Below, piece after piece: positions 32,772 through 41,739 of a stretch of DNA of 57,243 nt. Position 1 is the stretch's first letter, and the number at the start of each line of letters is the position of its first letter. The notes under the pieces were generated by a model. The model searched no databases, was not told where the DNA came from, and worked only from the letters and a program-made list of their open reading frames with translations. Source of the stretch: Methanomassiliicoccales archaeon PtaU1.Bin124 (GTDB lineage Archaea > Thermoplasmatota > Thermoplasmata > Methanomassiliicoccales > UBA472); assembly GCA_002067865.1 (NCBI GenBank), contig MVRC01000011.1, forward strand, positions 200,573-257,815. Direction: 5' to 3'. A program made the position numbers and the translations under genes.

Positions 32772-33727
32772 TGGAAGGCTTCCTGGACATCTACTGGTGC
32801 CTGTTCTGGTACCTCATGGCCGCACCTTTCCTGGTGATCGGGGCCATCAAGCTCAGGAAGCTCTTCCAGGAGCACCCTGAGATGAAACTGTCCGTGGCCA
32901 TCTCCGGCGCGTTCATCTTCGTGCTCTCCTCGCTCAAGCTGCCGTCCGTGACCGGTTCCTCCTCCCATCCCACGGGGACGGGCTTCTCGACCATACTGTC
33001 CGGGCCAAGGATCACATCTATCATGGCCACCATCGTCCTTTTGTTCCAGGCGCTTCTGCTGGCCCACGGAGGGATCACCACCTTGGGAGCGAACGTGTTC
33101 TCCATGGGGGTCGTTGGGCCGTTCGTGGCATATGGTGTTTATAAGCTGATGCAGAAGGCCAAGGTCCACGTCGTCGCCACGATCTTCACGACGGCGTTCA
33201 TCGCCGATTTCGCCACCTATCTCACCACGAGCATGCAGCTTGCGCTGGCCTATCCGTCGAACGGCAGCGTGCTCATCTCCCTCGCCACCTTCCTGGGCAT
33301 CTTCGCCCTGACCCAGATCCCGCTGGCCGTGTTGGAGGCCGTCCTGATCGTCATGTTCTTCGATTACCTTTCCCGGTCGAGGCCGGAACTGCTCCGCCCT
33401 GAATTGGTCATCGACAAGGGGAAGAAGATGTCCTGGGCCTCGAGGATGGTGGTGGGCGGGATCGTCGTGGTTTGCATCCTCCTCATCCCCATGCTGATGT
33501 ATGCGGGTCAGCAGCTGGAAGGTACCGACAGCAGCGGCGGGAACGCCATCCAGAACATCGTGCCGGATTACCAGCCATGGTTCGACGGCTTCTTCCACCC
33601 ATCGCCGGAGATGGAACCCTGGCTGTTCGCTCTTCAGGCGGTCATAGGCATCTCGATCATCGGTGCCGTGCTCTATCTGACGATGAGAAGGCGCAGGAAA
33701 AAACGAACGGAAGGTAGCACCGAATGA
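32762..33727 (+). CDS. cbiM: CbiM-CbiN fusion, cobalt/nickel ECF transporter substrate-binding component
   Basis: The 321-residue protein begins M-H-I-M-E-G, the N-terminal metal-binding segment of CbiM/NikM (the start at 32762 is chosen for this reason; GTG 32750 would bury it). Several membrane helices follow, with HPTGTGFS and LLLAHGGITTLGANVFSMGVVGP signatures. The last 100 residues are a fused CbiN (APDY-like VPDYQPWFDGFFHPSPEMEPWLFALQAVIG with helices on both sides). It overlaps fur by ten bases and cbiQ by four. Confidence 0.92.
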   Translation: MHIMEGFLDIYWCLFWYLMAAPFLVIGAIKLRKLFQEHPEMKLSVAISGAFIFVLSSLKLPSVTGSSSHPTGTGFSTILSGPRITSIMATIVLLFQALLLAHGGITTLGANVFSMGVVGPFVAYGVYKLMQKAKVHVVATIFTTAFIADFATYLTTSMQLALAYPSNGSVLISLATFLGIFALTQIPLAVLEAVLIVMFFDYLSRSRPELLRPELVIDKGKKMSWASRMVVGGIVVVCILLIPMLMYAGQQLEGTDSSGGNAIQNIVPDYQPWFDGFFHPSPEMEPWLFALQAVIGISIIGAVLYLTMRRRRKKRTEGSTE

Positions 33728-34512
33728 TGGGCATCGATGAGCTGGCTTACCAGTCCCGTTTGAAGGACCTGCCCCCGCTGGGCAAGTTCATCTTGGCACT
33801 CTCGTTGCTGGTCATCGCATTGACCGTCACCTCGTTCCTTGTGCCGATCATAACGTTCTCCATCGGTCTGGCACTTCTGCTCTACTCCACCGGTGGCAGG
33901 TTCCCGCGAATCGTGCTGATCGCCATATTGGACAGCCTGGCCATCATAATCATCGGATGCGTCCTGATCGCATTCCTGACGCAGGGCGGGGGATCGGTCG
34001 TCCAATTGGACCTGCTCGGCCTGAAATTGTCCTTGCAGCGTGAAGGACTGAACCTTGCCACCTTGGTGCTGCTCCGGGCCTTGGCCGGAATATTCGTCAT
34101 GCTGGCATTCATCACGTCTACACCGGTGCCCCACTTCGCCCTGGCGTTGAAGCAGCTGCATGTGCCGAAGGAAGTGCTCGAGCTCACGGTCCTCATCTAC
34201 CGTTACTCCTTCCTGTTGCTGGAACAGATGGAGGTCATGACCATTGCCGCAGCTTGCCGCCTGGGCTTCCGCGGCCTGAGGAACCAGGTGAAGACGACCT
34301 CCCGCATCGCGGTCGGGCTGTTCTCGCGTTCACTGGAGATGGCGGAGCGGTCCCAGATCGCGTTGCAATGCCGCAACTACCAAGGTGATTTCCCAGTGTT
34401 CCGCCCTCCGCGGAAGCTGACCTGGTCCTGGGTGCTGGGACCTATCGCGCTGGCGGCAGCGATCTATGTGGGCAACATCCTGTTGGAAGGATCGTTCTAT
34501 CTGAGATGGTGA
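33724..34512 (+). CDS. cbiQ: CbiQ, ECF transporter transmembrane T component
   Basis: The 262-residue protein has five or six hydrophobic segments and the coupling-helix region ALKQLHVPKEVLELTVLIYRYSFLLLEQMEVMTIAAACRLGFRG, whose A-x-x-R-G-type motif contacts the ATPase. It bridges CbiMN and CbiO in metal uptake. The start overlaps the cbiMN stop as ATGA, and cbiO begins four bases after its stop. Confidence 0.92.
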   Translation: MMGIDELAYQSRLKDLPPLGKFILALSLLVIALTVTSFLVPIITFSIGLALLLYSTGGRFPRIVLIAILDSLAIIIIGCVLIAFLTQGGGSVVQLDLLGLKLSLQREGLNLATLVLLRALAGIFVMLAFITSTPVPHFALALKQLHVPKEVLELTVLIYRYSFLLLEQMEVMTIAAACRLGFRGLRNQVKTTSRIAVGLFSRSLEMAERSQIALQCRNYQGDFPVFRPPRKLTWSWVLGPIALAAAIYVGNILLEGSFYLRW

Positions 34513-34516
34513 AAGC

Positions 34517-35659
34517 ATGTCCGAACCAGTTATCCGCACCGAAGAACTGAACTACATCTACCCCAACAAGACCGCAGCGCTGGAGGGCATCAGCATCGAC
34601 ATCCCCAGGGGCAAGAAGGTCGTGCTGCTGGGGCCGAACGGCGCAGGCAAGAGCACTTTGTTCCTTCATTTCAACGGCATACTCAAGCCCAGCTCTGGGA
34701 AGGTCTTCTTCGGCGGAACGGAGATCGGATACGGGAAGAAGTCCCTGGAGCAGTTGCGTTCGAAGGTGGCCCTGGTCATGCAGAACCCGGACGACCAGAT
34801 ATTCTCGGCCACCATCGAGGAGGACGTGGCCTTCGGTCCTATGAACATGGGCCTGTCGAGGGAAGAGGTGGAGCGCAGAGTGGACGAGGCGCTGGACCAG
34901 GTGGGGATGGCGGACCTGCGCACCAAGCCCACCCAGCAATTGTCCTTCGGGCAGAGGAAGAGGGTGTCGCTGGCTGGGGCGATCGCAATGCATCCGGAGG
35001 TGCTGATCATGGACGAGCCGACGGCTGGCCTCGATTCCCGCATGGTGCATGAGCTGCTGGAGCTGGCCGATGAGCTGAACCAGCAAGGCCTGACGGTGGT
35101 CATGTCGACCCATGATGTGGAGACCGCCTATTCGTGGGGGGACGAAGTACGTGTGCTGAACCGGGGGCGGCTCATCTACAGCGGCGACTCCGATGGATTC
35201 TTCGTCGATGGACAGAGGGCCAGGAACATCGGCATAACCGAGCCGATACTGTACGACCTGAACCGGACCATGTGCAGACGGAACGAGAAGGCGCCGGCCC
35301 CGTTCCCCAAGAACGTCTTCGAGCTCAACCAGAAGTTCGGCCAGCATGCGAAGGTCCTGGGACAGCTGTACTACCTTCCGTCGGATGCTTTGGACCAGAC
35401 CTCCATCCAAGAGGTCAGGCATCGCATGCCTCATGCCGCCATCGGGCTGCTCGGCACAAAGGCCAGGAGGATCGGATGCAATCTGAACCTGCAGGTGGAG
35501 CATCGCTTCGATGCTTACGATGAGGCCCTGATCGAGGTTGGCCAGGGCAGGGATTTCGTGCTCGTGGGCGACACCTCGTGGAAGGACGAGGTGGAGAGGC
35601 GATTGGCGCTTCTCAACAGCACCTACGGCACTGAGATGAGATTGAAAATTTTCGCCTGA
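34517..35659 (+). CDS. cbiO: CbiO, ECF transporter ATPase with C-terminal extension
   Basis: Residues 1-245 are a standard ECF ATPase: Walker A GPNGAGKST near residue 36, Q-loop MQNPDDQIF, signature LSFGQRKRVSLAGA, Walker B VLIMDEPTAGLD, and switch STHDVETAYSW. Residues about 250-380 add a second alpha/beta domain (AAIGLLGTKARRIGCNLNLQVEHRFDAYDEAL, then DFVLVGDTSW), an extension also known in some archaeal CbiO proteins and of unclear role, possibly regulatory. It energises cobalt or nickel uptake by CbiMN-CbiQ. Confidence 0.92.
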   Translation: MSEPVIRTEELNYIYPNKTAALEGISIDIPRGKKVVLLGPNGAGKSTLFLHFNGILKPSSGKVFFGGTEIGYGKKSLEQLRSKVALVMQNPDDQIFSATIEEDVAFGPMNMGLSREEVERRVDEALDQVGMADLRTKPTQQLSFGQRKRVSLAGAIAMHPEVLIMDEPTAGLDSRMVHELLELADELNQQGLTVVMSTHDVETAYSWGDEVRVLNRGRLIYSGDSDGFFVDGQRARNIGITEPILYDLNRTMCRRNEKAPAPFPKNVFELNQKFGQHAKVLGQLYYLPSDALDQTSIQEVRHRMPHAAIGLLGTKARRIGCNLNLQVEHRFDAYDEALIEVGQGRDFVLVGDTSWKDEVERRLALLNSTYGTEMRLKIFA

Positions 35660-35745
35660 AAATGGCGTTCCGTAGCCACTTTCCGAGATACGCATTTTTA
35701 TCCATCCAAAGCATTAGATAAACGCATCATTTAAGGGCCGGCAAC

Positions 35746-38013
35746 ATGGAAGGCGAGGTGGACAAGAGCGGAAAGAGCGAGGTGCAGGTCACCCTGCGCC
35801 GCGACCTTGGTCTACTGGAAGTCCTCATGATCGGCATCGGGCCGAACATCGGCTCGACCATCTTCATCCTGATCGGCACTGGCACATCCATCGCCGGGCC
35901 GGCCATCATCCTGGCCATGGTGCTCAATTTCTTCGTCACGCTTACCACGGCCTTCTCATATGCAGAACTGGCATCGGCCTTCCCGGAGACAGGAGGCGGG
36001 TACCTTTGGATCAAGGAAGGATTGTTCCCTCCCTTTGGCTTCCTGGGCGGCTGGATGTCCTGGGTGGGCCATTGCATCGCCTGTTCCGTCTATGCCCTTG
36101 GCTTCGGAACCGGCATCGTCTGGGCCTTCAATGCCTACAACATCGACTTCTTTGGTCTCGGAGAGACGGAGATACGCATTCTCTCATCCGTGCTCATCGC
36201 TCTCGTCTTCATCTACCTTAACTACCGCGGGGTAAAGGGTGCTGGGCGGTCGGAGATCATCGTGTCGGTGATACTCATCGGGGTCATCACCACGTTCATC
36301 CTCTTCGCATTGGGTTCGATGATGGCCAACCCCAATACCAGCAAGAACTACGCTGATTTCATTCCGAATGGAACGTTGAGCGTTCTTACCTCCATGGCCT
36401 TTACGTTCATGGTGTTCGAAGGGTACGAGGTCGTGGCCCAGACCGGCGAGGAGGCAAAGAACCCCGAGAAGACCGTCCCCCGGGCCATGTTCATGTGCAT
36501 CGGGATAAGCACCTTCCTCTTCGTCGCCGTGGCGATCACCGCCATTGGCGTATCTGGGTGGCACGACATCGCTGCATGGAAGGATTTCGCCATCATCAAT
36601 GCTGCAGATGCGGTCATGGGCAATCTGGGTGCGGGGATGATCGCCTTCGGCATCCTCATCGGTTCAGTGGCAGCGGTCAACTCCATCGTATTCTCCGTTT
36701 CGAGGGTGTCGTTCGCCATGGGCAGGGATGGTAACCTTCCATCTCGGTTCGGCAAGCTGCATCCAAAGAACCATACGCCTACGACCGCGCTGTTCGTCTC
36801 CGGGGCGATCATCATCGCCATGTGCATATTTTTGCCCATGGACTCGGTCGCTGCGGTGGCTGACATCCTGATCCTATTGCTGTTCATGCTGGTGAACATG
36901 GCCGCAATTTCCCTGAGGGTCAAGCAGCCCGATGCCAAACGTTATTTCTTGACCCCTCTCTTCCCCCTATTCCCCATCGTCGGCATCATTTTGAAGCTGA
37001 TATTGGCCGCCACACTTTTCGATTACGAACCTAGCGCCTGGTACCTGGCGCTCATGGTCATCCTGCTCGGTCTCATGATCCACTACTTCGCCAAGGGCCG
37101 CAAGGAGATCGAGGCGGCCGTGGTGGAGCAGCGCATCCCCATGTCCGCCGAGGAGCTGAAGAAGTTCCGTGTACTGCTGCCGGTCGATGAGAACACGAAC
37201 GAGACCAAGATCGACATGGGCTGTCTGCTTGCCGCTGAAAAGAACGGCGAACTGATGCTCATCAACGTGGTCGAGATACCCAGCGCCGTTCCGATCAGCG
37301 ACGTGAACCCGAAGCTGGTGGATGAGCGCAAGAGGATGGTGGAGCGGTTCAAGAAGCATGCCGAAGCGAACGGCATCAAGACCAGGGCCATCGTCACTGT
37401 CTCGCACGATGTCGTCACCGCCCTGATAGACACGGCCAAGGAAGAGGACGTCAACACCATCCTGGTAGGATGGAAGGGCTATACCAACACCCAGAAACGC
37501 ACCCTGGGCAAGAAGATGGACCTGCTGCTCAGGCTGACCCCGTGTGACGTCCTGCTGCTCAAGTCGGACGAGAAGTTCCGCCCCGAGCGGATACTCATCC
37601 TTTCTGGCGGTCTGTGGCACGTGAGCAGGGCCACCGAGGTGGCGGCGATGATCGCAAAGAAGTACAACTCCAGGGTCACTATCCTCAATGTCATCGCTGA
37701 GGAGAAGTACATAGATGTGGCCAGGAAATACTCTGACAGGCTCACGGAGATCCTGGAAAGATCAGGTGTGCCGGTCGTCGTGAAGGAGATACGGCCCGAG
37801 GTCGTGGTGGGCGGGGTCATCTCCGAATCCATCGAATATGATCTGCTCGTCATGGGGTCCAGCGCGGTGAAGCGGGTGCACCGCTCAGACTTCGGAATAG
37901 TCCAGGACCGCATCGTGAAGAGCGCCAAGTGCCCTGTTCTCATCTACAAGCGCGTAGCGACGTTCGAGGACAAGGAAGAACAAGAGGCCGAGGTAGTGGA
38001 CGTCAGCGAGTGA
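35746..38013 (+). CDS. APC-family permease with tandem UspA domains
   Basis: Residues about 20-450 form a 12-helix amino acid/polyamine/organocation transporter (IGIGPNIGSTIFILIGTG; GGGYLWIKEG; FEGYEVVAQTGEEAKNPEK). Residues about 465-750 are two universal-stress-protein domains (FRVLLPVDENTNETK..., and RILILSGGLWHVSRATEVAAMIAKKY... ending LLVMGSSAVKRVH). The C-terminal pair probably gates transport by nucleotide or energy state. TATA-like ATTTTTATC lies upstream. Its 3' end overlaps the convergent DHH gene by 11 bp. Confidence 0.92.
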   Translation: MEGEVDKSGKSEVQVTLRRDLGLLEVLMIGIGPNIGSTIFILIGTGTSIAGPAIILAMVLNFFVTLTTAFSYAELASAFPETGGGYLWIKEGLFPPFGFLGGWMSWVGHCIACSVYALGFGTGIVWAFNAYNIDFFGLGETEIRILSSVLIALVFIYLNYRGVKGAGRSEIIVSVILIGVITTFILFALGSMMANPNTSKNYADFIPNGTLSVLTSMAFTFMVFEGYEVVAQTGEEAKNPEKTVPRAMFMCIGISTFLFVAVAITAIGVSGWHDIAAWKDFAIINAADAVMGNLGAGMIAFGILIGSVAAVNSIVFSVSRVSFAMGRDGNLPSRFGKLHPKNHTPTTALFVSGAIIIAMCIFLPMDSVAAVADILILLLFMLVNMAAISLRVKQPDAKRYFLTPLFPLFPIVGIILKLILAATLFDYEPSAWYLALMVILLGLMIHYFAKGRKEIEAAVVEQRIPMSAEELKKFRVLLPVDENTNETKIDMGCLLAAEKNGELMLINVVEIPSAVPISDVNPKLVDERKRMVERFKKHAEANGIKTRAIVTVSHDVVTALIDTAKEEDVNTILVGWKGYTNTQKRTLGKKMDLLLRLTPCDVLLLKSDEKFRPERILILSGGLWHVSRATEVAAMIAKKYNSRVTILNVIAEEKYIDVARKYSDRLTEILERSGVPVVVKEIRPEVVVGGVISESIEYDLLVMGSSAVKRVHRSDFGIVQDRIVKSAKCPVLIYKRVATFEDKEEQEAEVVDVSE

Positions 38014-38977
38014 AGCTGGCCGACACGAACTCGTCCATGAACCGGTGCTCCATCATGACCGGGATCCTTGCCCCGGCGGCGGTCGGATGACCTCCTCCTT
38101 CCATGCCATGCACCGCGGTGAACCCTTCTACGAAGTTGCCGACGTCCAGACCTTCCCTCTTCATTCCGCGCAGCGAGACGCAGCAGGTGTCCTTCCGTTC
38201 GTGGAGCATCATTGCGTACTTACATCCCCGGCGATACGCCACATCGACCAGCGCCCTGGTCCCGAAACCATACAATGAGCGGTTCTTGTCCCTGCAGGCC
38301 AGGATGGCCACGTCCCCCTTGATCTCCAGTCCCGCCTTGACCCTGGCCACCGCCTTCGGCCAGCGCCTTTCGTTCACCACCTGGATATAGCGGCGCTTGA
38401 TCGACGGCACCTGGGAAGGCCAGCTGCCATCCGCCAGGTTCCTCGCGGCAGCCAGGCGGAACTCGTCATCCTCGATGTCCAGCCTCCAGGAGAAATCGAG
38501 CACCTTGGCCTCCTCGTCCATCTTTTGCATTCCGTGCTTCCGCAGCATATCATGCAGGAGCTGGGTCTCGCAGTACTCCATCTGGTCCGCGATGGCCACG
38601 AGCTTCTTGAGATGGGGGCTGCCCTCCAAGTGGTGGAACAGCACGCCAGCGGCGCTCATGCCCTCCTCCACCACCTTCACTCCCTTCAGTTCCTCCAAGG
38701 CGGAGGAGGGGTGGTGATCGATGGCATGCACCATCTGGGTCTCCCGGCATCCCTCCGCCGCGCGGAGCACATCCGGGACCAGGGCGATGTCCACGAGGTA
38801 TATCTCCCTCGATGTGCGGTCCTTGCTCAGTTCCACGGCACCAGCTCTAGGGGAGGTCACGAAAGATACTCTGGACAGGGGGTGCTTGCTCAAGAAGACT
38901 GCAGCAGACACCAGCCCGTCCACGTTACCTCTGGTGATAAGGTGCTTGTCCCGGTCATCCCTGGATAAGCTATCCAA
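38003..38977 (-). CDS. DHH/DHHA1-family phosphoesterase
   Basis: The 324-residue protein has an N-terminal DHH domain: motif I ITRGNVDGLVSAAVF, motif II YLVDIAL, motif III VHAIDHHP, and a C-terminal DHHA1 substrate domain ending GGGHPTAAGARI. Motif I has R-G-N in place of the usual H-x-D first residue pair, so metal binding may differ. Candidates are RecJ-like nuclease or oligonucleotide/cyclic-dinucleotide phosphodiesterase. The start is TTG 38977 with a TATTATATTC box about 22-30 bp upstream. Confidence 0.87.
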   Translation of the reverse strand: MDSLSRDDRDKHLITRGNVDGLVSAAVFLSKHPLSRVSFVTSPRAGAVELSKDRTSREIYLVDIALVPDVLRAAEGCRETQMVHAIDHHPSSALEELKGVKVVEEGMSAAGVLFHHLEGSPHLKKLVAIADQMEYCETQLLHDMLRKHGMQKMDEEAKVLDFSWRLDIEDDEFRLAAARNLADGSWPSQVPSIKRRYIQVVNERRWPKAVARVKAGLEIKGDVAILACRDKNRSLYGFGTRALVDVAYRRGCKYAMMLHERKDTCCVSLRGMKREGLDVGNFVEGFTAVHGMEGGGHPTAAGARIPVMMEHRFMDEFVSASFTR

Positions 38978-39070
38978 ATTAAACCTCGGGTGAATATAAT
39001 ACCCCGCTGGACTATTTCAATCATTCCCCTTTTAAATATATACGGCCAATATTTGTACGGACCGGAGAGC

Positions 39071-39835
39071 ATGAGGTTCATCGGGGTCGACCTTTCCTGG
39101 AGATGCCGCCCGTTCAAGGAGGGAGCGACGGCAATATGCCGATGCGATGAACGGGGCGAGTTCGATGACCCGGTCCTTCTCACCAGCGATGAGGATATCA
39201 TCTCCTACATCGGAGGGGCGGACGCATGGGTCGGAATCGACGCCCCCCTTCTCGTCCCGAACGAGCTGGGTATAAGGTCAGGGGAGAGGGAGATCCTGAA
39301 GGAAGGGATGCGGGTCCTCCCGACCAACAAGAGGTTCTTAAGGGACCATTGTGGCGGGGCGCGGGGAGAACCGTTGTCACATATGCTGGAGGAAAAGGCG
39401 TTCCGGAGGGGAAGGCCAGGCCCTCTTCCAACGAGGGCATATTTCGAAACGTACCCATTCAGTCTGATCAGTTCACTGTTCCCGGGAGGCATCAGGTACA
39501 AGCGGGGTAAGGCAGCGGAAAAAAGAAATGCCTGCCAGGACATACTGGGACGTCTGCAGGGATGGGACCCTGGCATTCAAATTCCACCAGCCCTCTGCGA
39601 TGAGGTAGGCCATGCCGCCCCGTCCCAAATGAAGGCGGTGGGGGACAAGGTGGACGCGCTGCTGTGCGCAGCTTGCGTGTACGCACATTGGCTATATGGC
39701 GGCCAGAGGACTCGCCTGGTCGGTGATGAAAAGGATGGCTACATTCTCATCGTACGAAGGGATGGCCCACAGGGCAATGACAGATCAGCCGCTCCTCGCG
39801 GCGTTCAGAAGGGCGGGGTCGACCGACGGTTTTAG
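39071..39835 (+). CDS. DUF429 family protein (predicted RNase H-fold nuclease)
   Basis: The 254-residue protein starts MRFIGVDLSWR, the first acidic strand of the DUF429/RNase H-like fold, and has AWVGIDAPLLVPNE, ETYPFSLISSLFP and KVDALLCAACVYAHW as further family signatures. Its function is unknown. ATG 39071 follows a TTTTAAATATATAC box by about 30 bp. It ends with TAG after a tail of about 25 residues that overlaps the next gene by 59 bp; this tail is probably not under family constraint. Confidence 0.87.
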   Translation: MRFIGVDLSWRCRPFKEGATAICRCDERGEFDDPVLLTSDEDIISYIGGADAWVGIDAPLLVPNELGIRSGEREILKEGMRVLPTNKRFLRDHCGGARGEPLSHMLEEKAFRRGRPGPLPTRAYFETYPFSLISSLFPGGIRYKRGKAAEKRNACQDILGRLQGWDPGIQIPPALCDEVGHAAPSQMKAVGDKVDALLCAACVYAHWLYGGQRTRLVGDEKDGYILIVRRDGPQGNDRSAAPRGVQKGGVDRRF

Positions 39836-40457
39836 CTCGGTAGAGGCATCCTTCCATCCGTTCAAGGAGTTCAAGGCCCAGTGGACCAGGCGAGGGGACG
39901 AGGTCAATTTCCTGGTGACTGACTATCTGGAGCGCGCCCCACCCGTCATGTTGGACGATTTTGCCGGATGCATGTTCCAGCGCATGCGCACCAAGCGCCG
40001 CTCCGAGATGTATTCCCCGAGGATGAAGGAATGGATGCTCTCGGATGACTTCGTGAAGTTGAACAGGCCATTGTACCTGCAGAGGAGCCGCAACCTGGCT
40101 CGGAGCCACGCAGGCAGATGCTATGACCTTCGCGAAGGGCTCGACCGATTGAAGGCGATGGGGCTGGTGAGCACGCAGCGCGATCCATATCTCACCTGGA
40201 CCAGGAAGCCGAACCTGCAGCGGCTTGGTTACACCTCGGTGCTCATGAAGGTGGTCGCGATCAGTAGCGCCATGGACGACTCCCGGGTACCGCAGTTCGT
40301 GTCAGATTACGTCCTCCATCACGAGATGATCCACATATCCGATGGGCTGAGGGCCAATGGCACCTATCACGACACGGAGTTCCATCGTAGGGAAAAAGCG
40401 TACCCCCATTGGCGTGAGGCGGAGGCATGGTTGAAGAGGCTGGCCTCGGGGCGATGA
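39777..40457 (+). CDS. SprT/YgjP-like zinc metallopeptidase
   Basis: The protein of about 226 residues has the zinc motif H-H-E-M-I-H with a third ligand in HDTEFHRREKAYPHW near the C-terminus, the arrangement of SprT-like and YgjP-like peptidases. An upstream region includes LQRLGYTSVLMKVVAISSAMDD, a typical strand before the active-site helix. ATG 39777 is selected; ATG 39762 is close and also possible. It overlaps the end of the DUF429 gene in another frame. Its substrate is unknown; Spartan-like DNA-protein crosslink repair is one possibility. Confidence 0.82.
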   Translation: MTDQPLLAAFRRAGSTDGFSSVEASFHPFKEFKAQWTRRGDEVNFLVTDYLERAPPVMLDDFAGCMFQRMRTKRRSEMYSPRMKEWMLSDDFVKLNRPLYLQRSRNLARSHAGRCYDLREGLDRLKAMGLVSTQRDPYLTWTRKPNLQRLGYTSVLMKVVAISSAMDDSRVPQFVSDYVLHHEMIHISDGLRANGTYHDTEFHRREKAYPHWREAEAWLKRLASGR

Positions 40458-40509
40458 AACGAGGTCGTCGGGAGAAGTTAGATTATCGCGGGACGGTATT
40501 GGTGATTAC

Positions 40510-41478
40510 ATGGAAGAGAAGAGGTTCGTGAGGGACCTGGTGGAGGGGGAGAAGGTCTCGGCCGCGTTCTATGTCAGCTTCAAGCGGCCCATCCAGACCT
40601 ATGCCAAGGGCTTCTGGTTCGAGCTGCGCGTCGGTGACCGGACCGGGGAGCTCCCGGCCAAGTACTGGGGCGGTCGGAACGAAGAGGCCGTCCAGATGAT
40701 CTTCGATTCCATCCGGGACGGGGACATAGTGCTGGTGAGCGGAACGGTGCAGAAGTACCGGGACAGGCTGGAGATCTCAGCCAATCCGGAAGAGAAGCAG
40801 GGCGTGAAGAAGCTCAAGCCTGGCGAATACGACCTCTCCCACTTCGTGGCCGTGACCGATAAGAACATACCGGAGATGTACTGCCGCCTGCTGGAATGGG
40901 TCGGCTCCATCCAAGACCCTTACCTGAGCAAGCTCTTATGCAACCTCTTCCAGGACGATGGCTTCGCCCAGAGGTTCCAGAAATGTCCCGCCGCGATCAA
41001 GCACCACGGCAACGTGGTGGGAGGTCTGCTGGAGCACACCCTGGCCACACTGGACATATGCCATTCGATGCAGAGCATCTATTCCGAGCTGGACAGGGAC
41101 CTGATGGTGGCCGGCGCGCTGCTTCACGACATCGGCAAGGTGGAGGAGTACGAGGTGTCGACCAGGATATCCGCCAGCGACCCGGGCAGGCTCATGGGCC
41201 ATATATTCCTGGGGGCGGAGATGGTGCGCAAGCAGATCGCTTCCATCGAGGGTTTCCCTGACACACTGGCCTGGAAACTGACCCACACCATCCTCAGCAG
41301 CCATGGGGCGATGGAGTACGGTTCGCCCGTGGTCCCGATGTTCCCGGAGGCTCTGGCCATATCGTTGGCCGATGAGGCCGAGGCCCGCATGGACAAGATG
41401 CTCCGCCTGATGAGGACGACCCGCACCGAGGATGACTGGACTTATTGCGAGGACGTCGGCAGCGTATACTTAAAATGA
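40510..41478 (+). CDS. YhaM-like 3'-5' exoribonuclease (OB fold plus HD domain)
   Basis: Residues about 1-100 are an OB fold (KRFVRDLVEGEKVSAAFYVSFKRPIQTYAKGFWFELRVGDRTGELPAKYWG). Residues about 150-300 are an HD phosphohydrolase with KHHGNVVGGLLEHTLATLDIC, LLHDIGKVEEY and HTILSSHGAMEYGSP as metal ligands. This combination matches YhaM/CBF1 3'-5' exonucleases, and 322 residues is the expected size. A 260-bp non-coding gap follows. Confidence 0.9.
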   Translation: MEEKRFVRDLVEGEKVSAAFYVSFKRPIQTYAKGFWFELRVGDRTGELPAKYWGGRNEEAVQMIFDSIRDGDIVLVSGTVQKYRDRLEISANPEEKQGVKKLKPGEYDLSHFVAVTDKNIPEMYCRLLEWVGSIQDPYLSKLLCNLFQDDGFAQRFQKCPAAIKHHGNVVGGLLEHTLATLDICHSMQSIYSELDRDLMVAGALLHDIGKVEEYEVSTRISASDPGRLMGHIFLGAEMVRKQIASIEGFPDTLAWKLTHTILSSHGAMEYGSPVVPMFPEALAISLADEAEARMDKMLRLMRTTRTEDDWTYCEDVGSVYLK

Positions 41479-41739
41479 GACAGTTGTCCCCCTGCCCTAA
41501 CAGATTGGTTCACGGCTGGAGATGATACTCCTCTCCCCACACTGACCCGGGCCGGGGGTTTGTTGTCGTGCATCGGGGTTGTCCTCCAGTCATGACGCGA
41601 CGTCACATCGCAAGTTCCTGCAGGGACCCAAATAACGAGCACTGTATGCCACCAGGATACTCCAGGGATCACTGATCACCCTTACTTTTACTGGGGGCAG
41701 GAGGAAAGAGGAAGAGGTGGTTTATTAGCTTTGCCCGGC
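41479..41739. other. Intergenic region between convergent genes, nothing firmly assigned
   Basis: This 261-bp gap lies between the YhaM-like gene and a convergent membrane-protein gene. It contains the dyad TGACG-CGA-CGTCA near 41593-41605, a GATCACTGATCACC direct repeat inside AGGG...CCCT with a T-rich TTACTTTTA after it (about 41673-41696), and GC-rich hairpins around CCCGGGCCGGGGG. I see no long open frame with coding character, no tRNA and no clear promoter. The T-rich end may terminate the upstream transcript; a small RNA is possible. Confidence 0.35.

Noticed and set aside
34442-35695. Minus-strand frame of 417 codons
   Set aside because: It is antisense to cbiO, whose ABC motifs are unmistakable.
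39833-39835. TAG stop of the DUF429 gene as a possible pyrrolysine codon
   Set aside because: Readthrough adds only about 26 unrelated residues inside the next gene; TAG is used as an ordinary stop by several genes here.
41518-41560. C/D box-like sRNA (ATGATA ... CTGA)
   Set aside because: The C box is one base off consensus, there is no paired C'/D' set and no terminal stem, so it is not supported.
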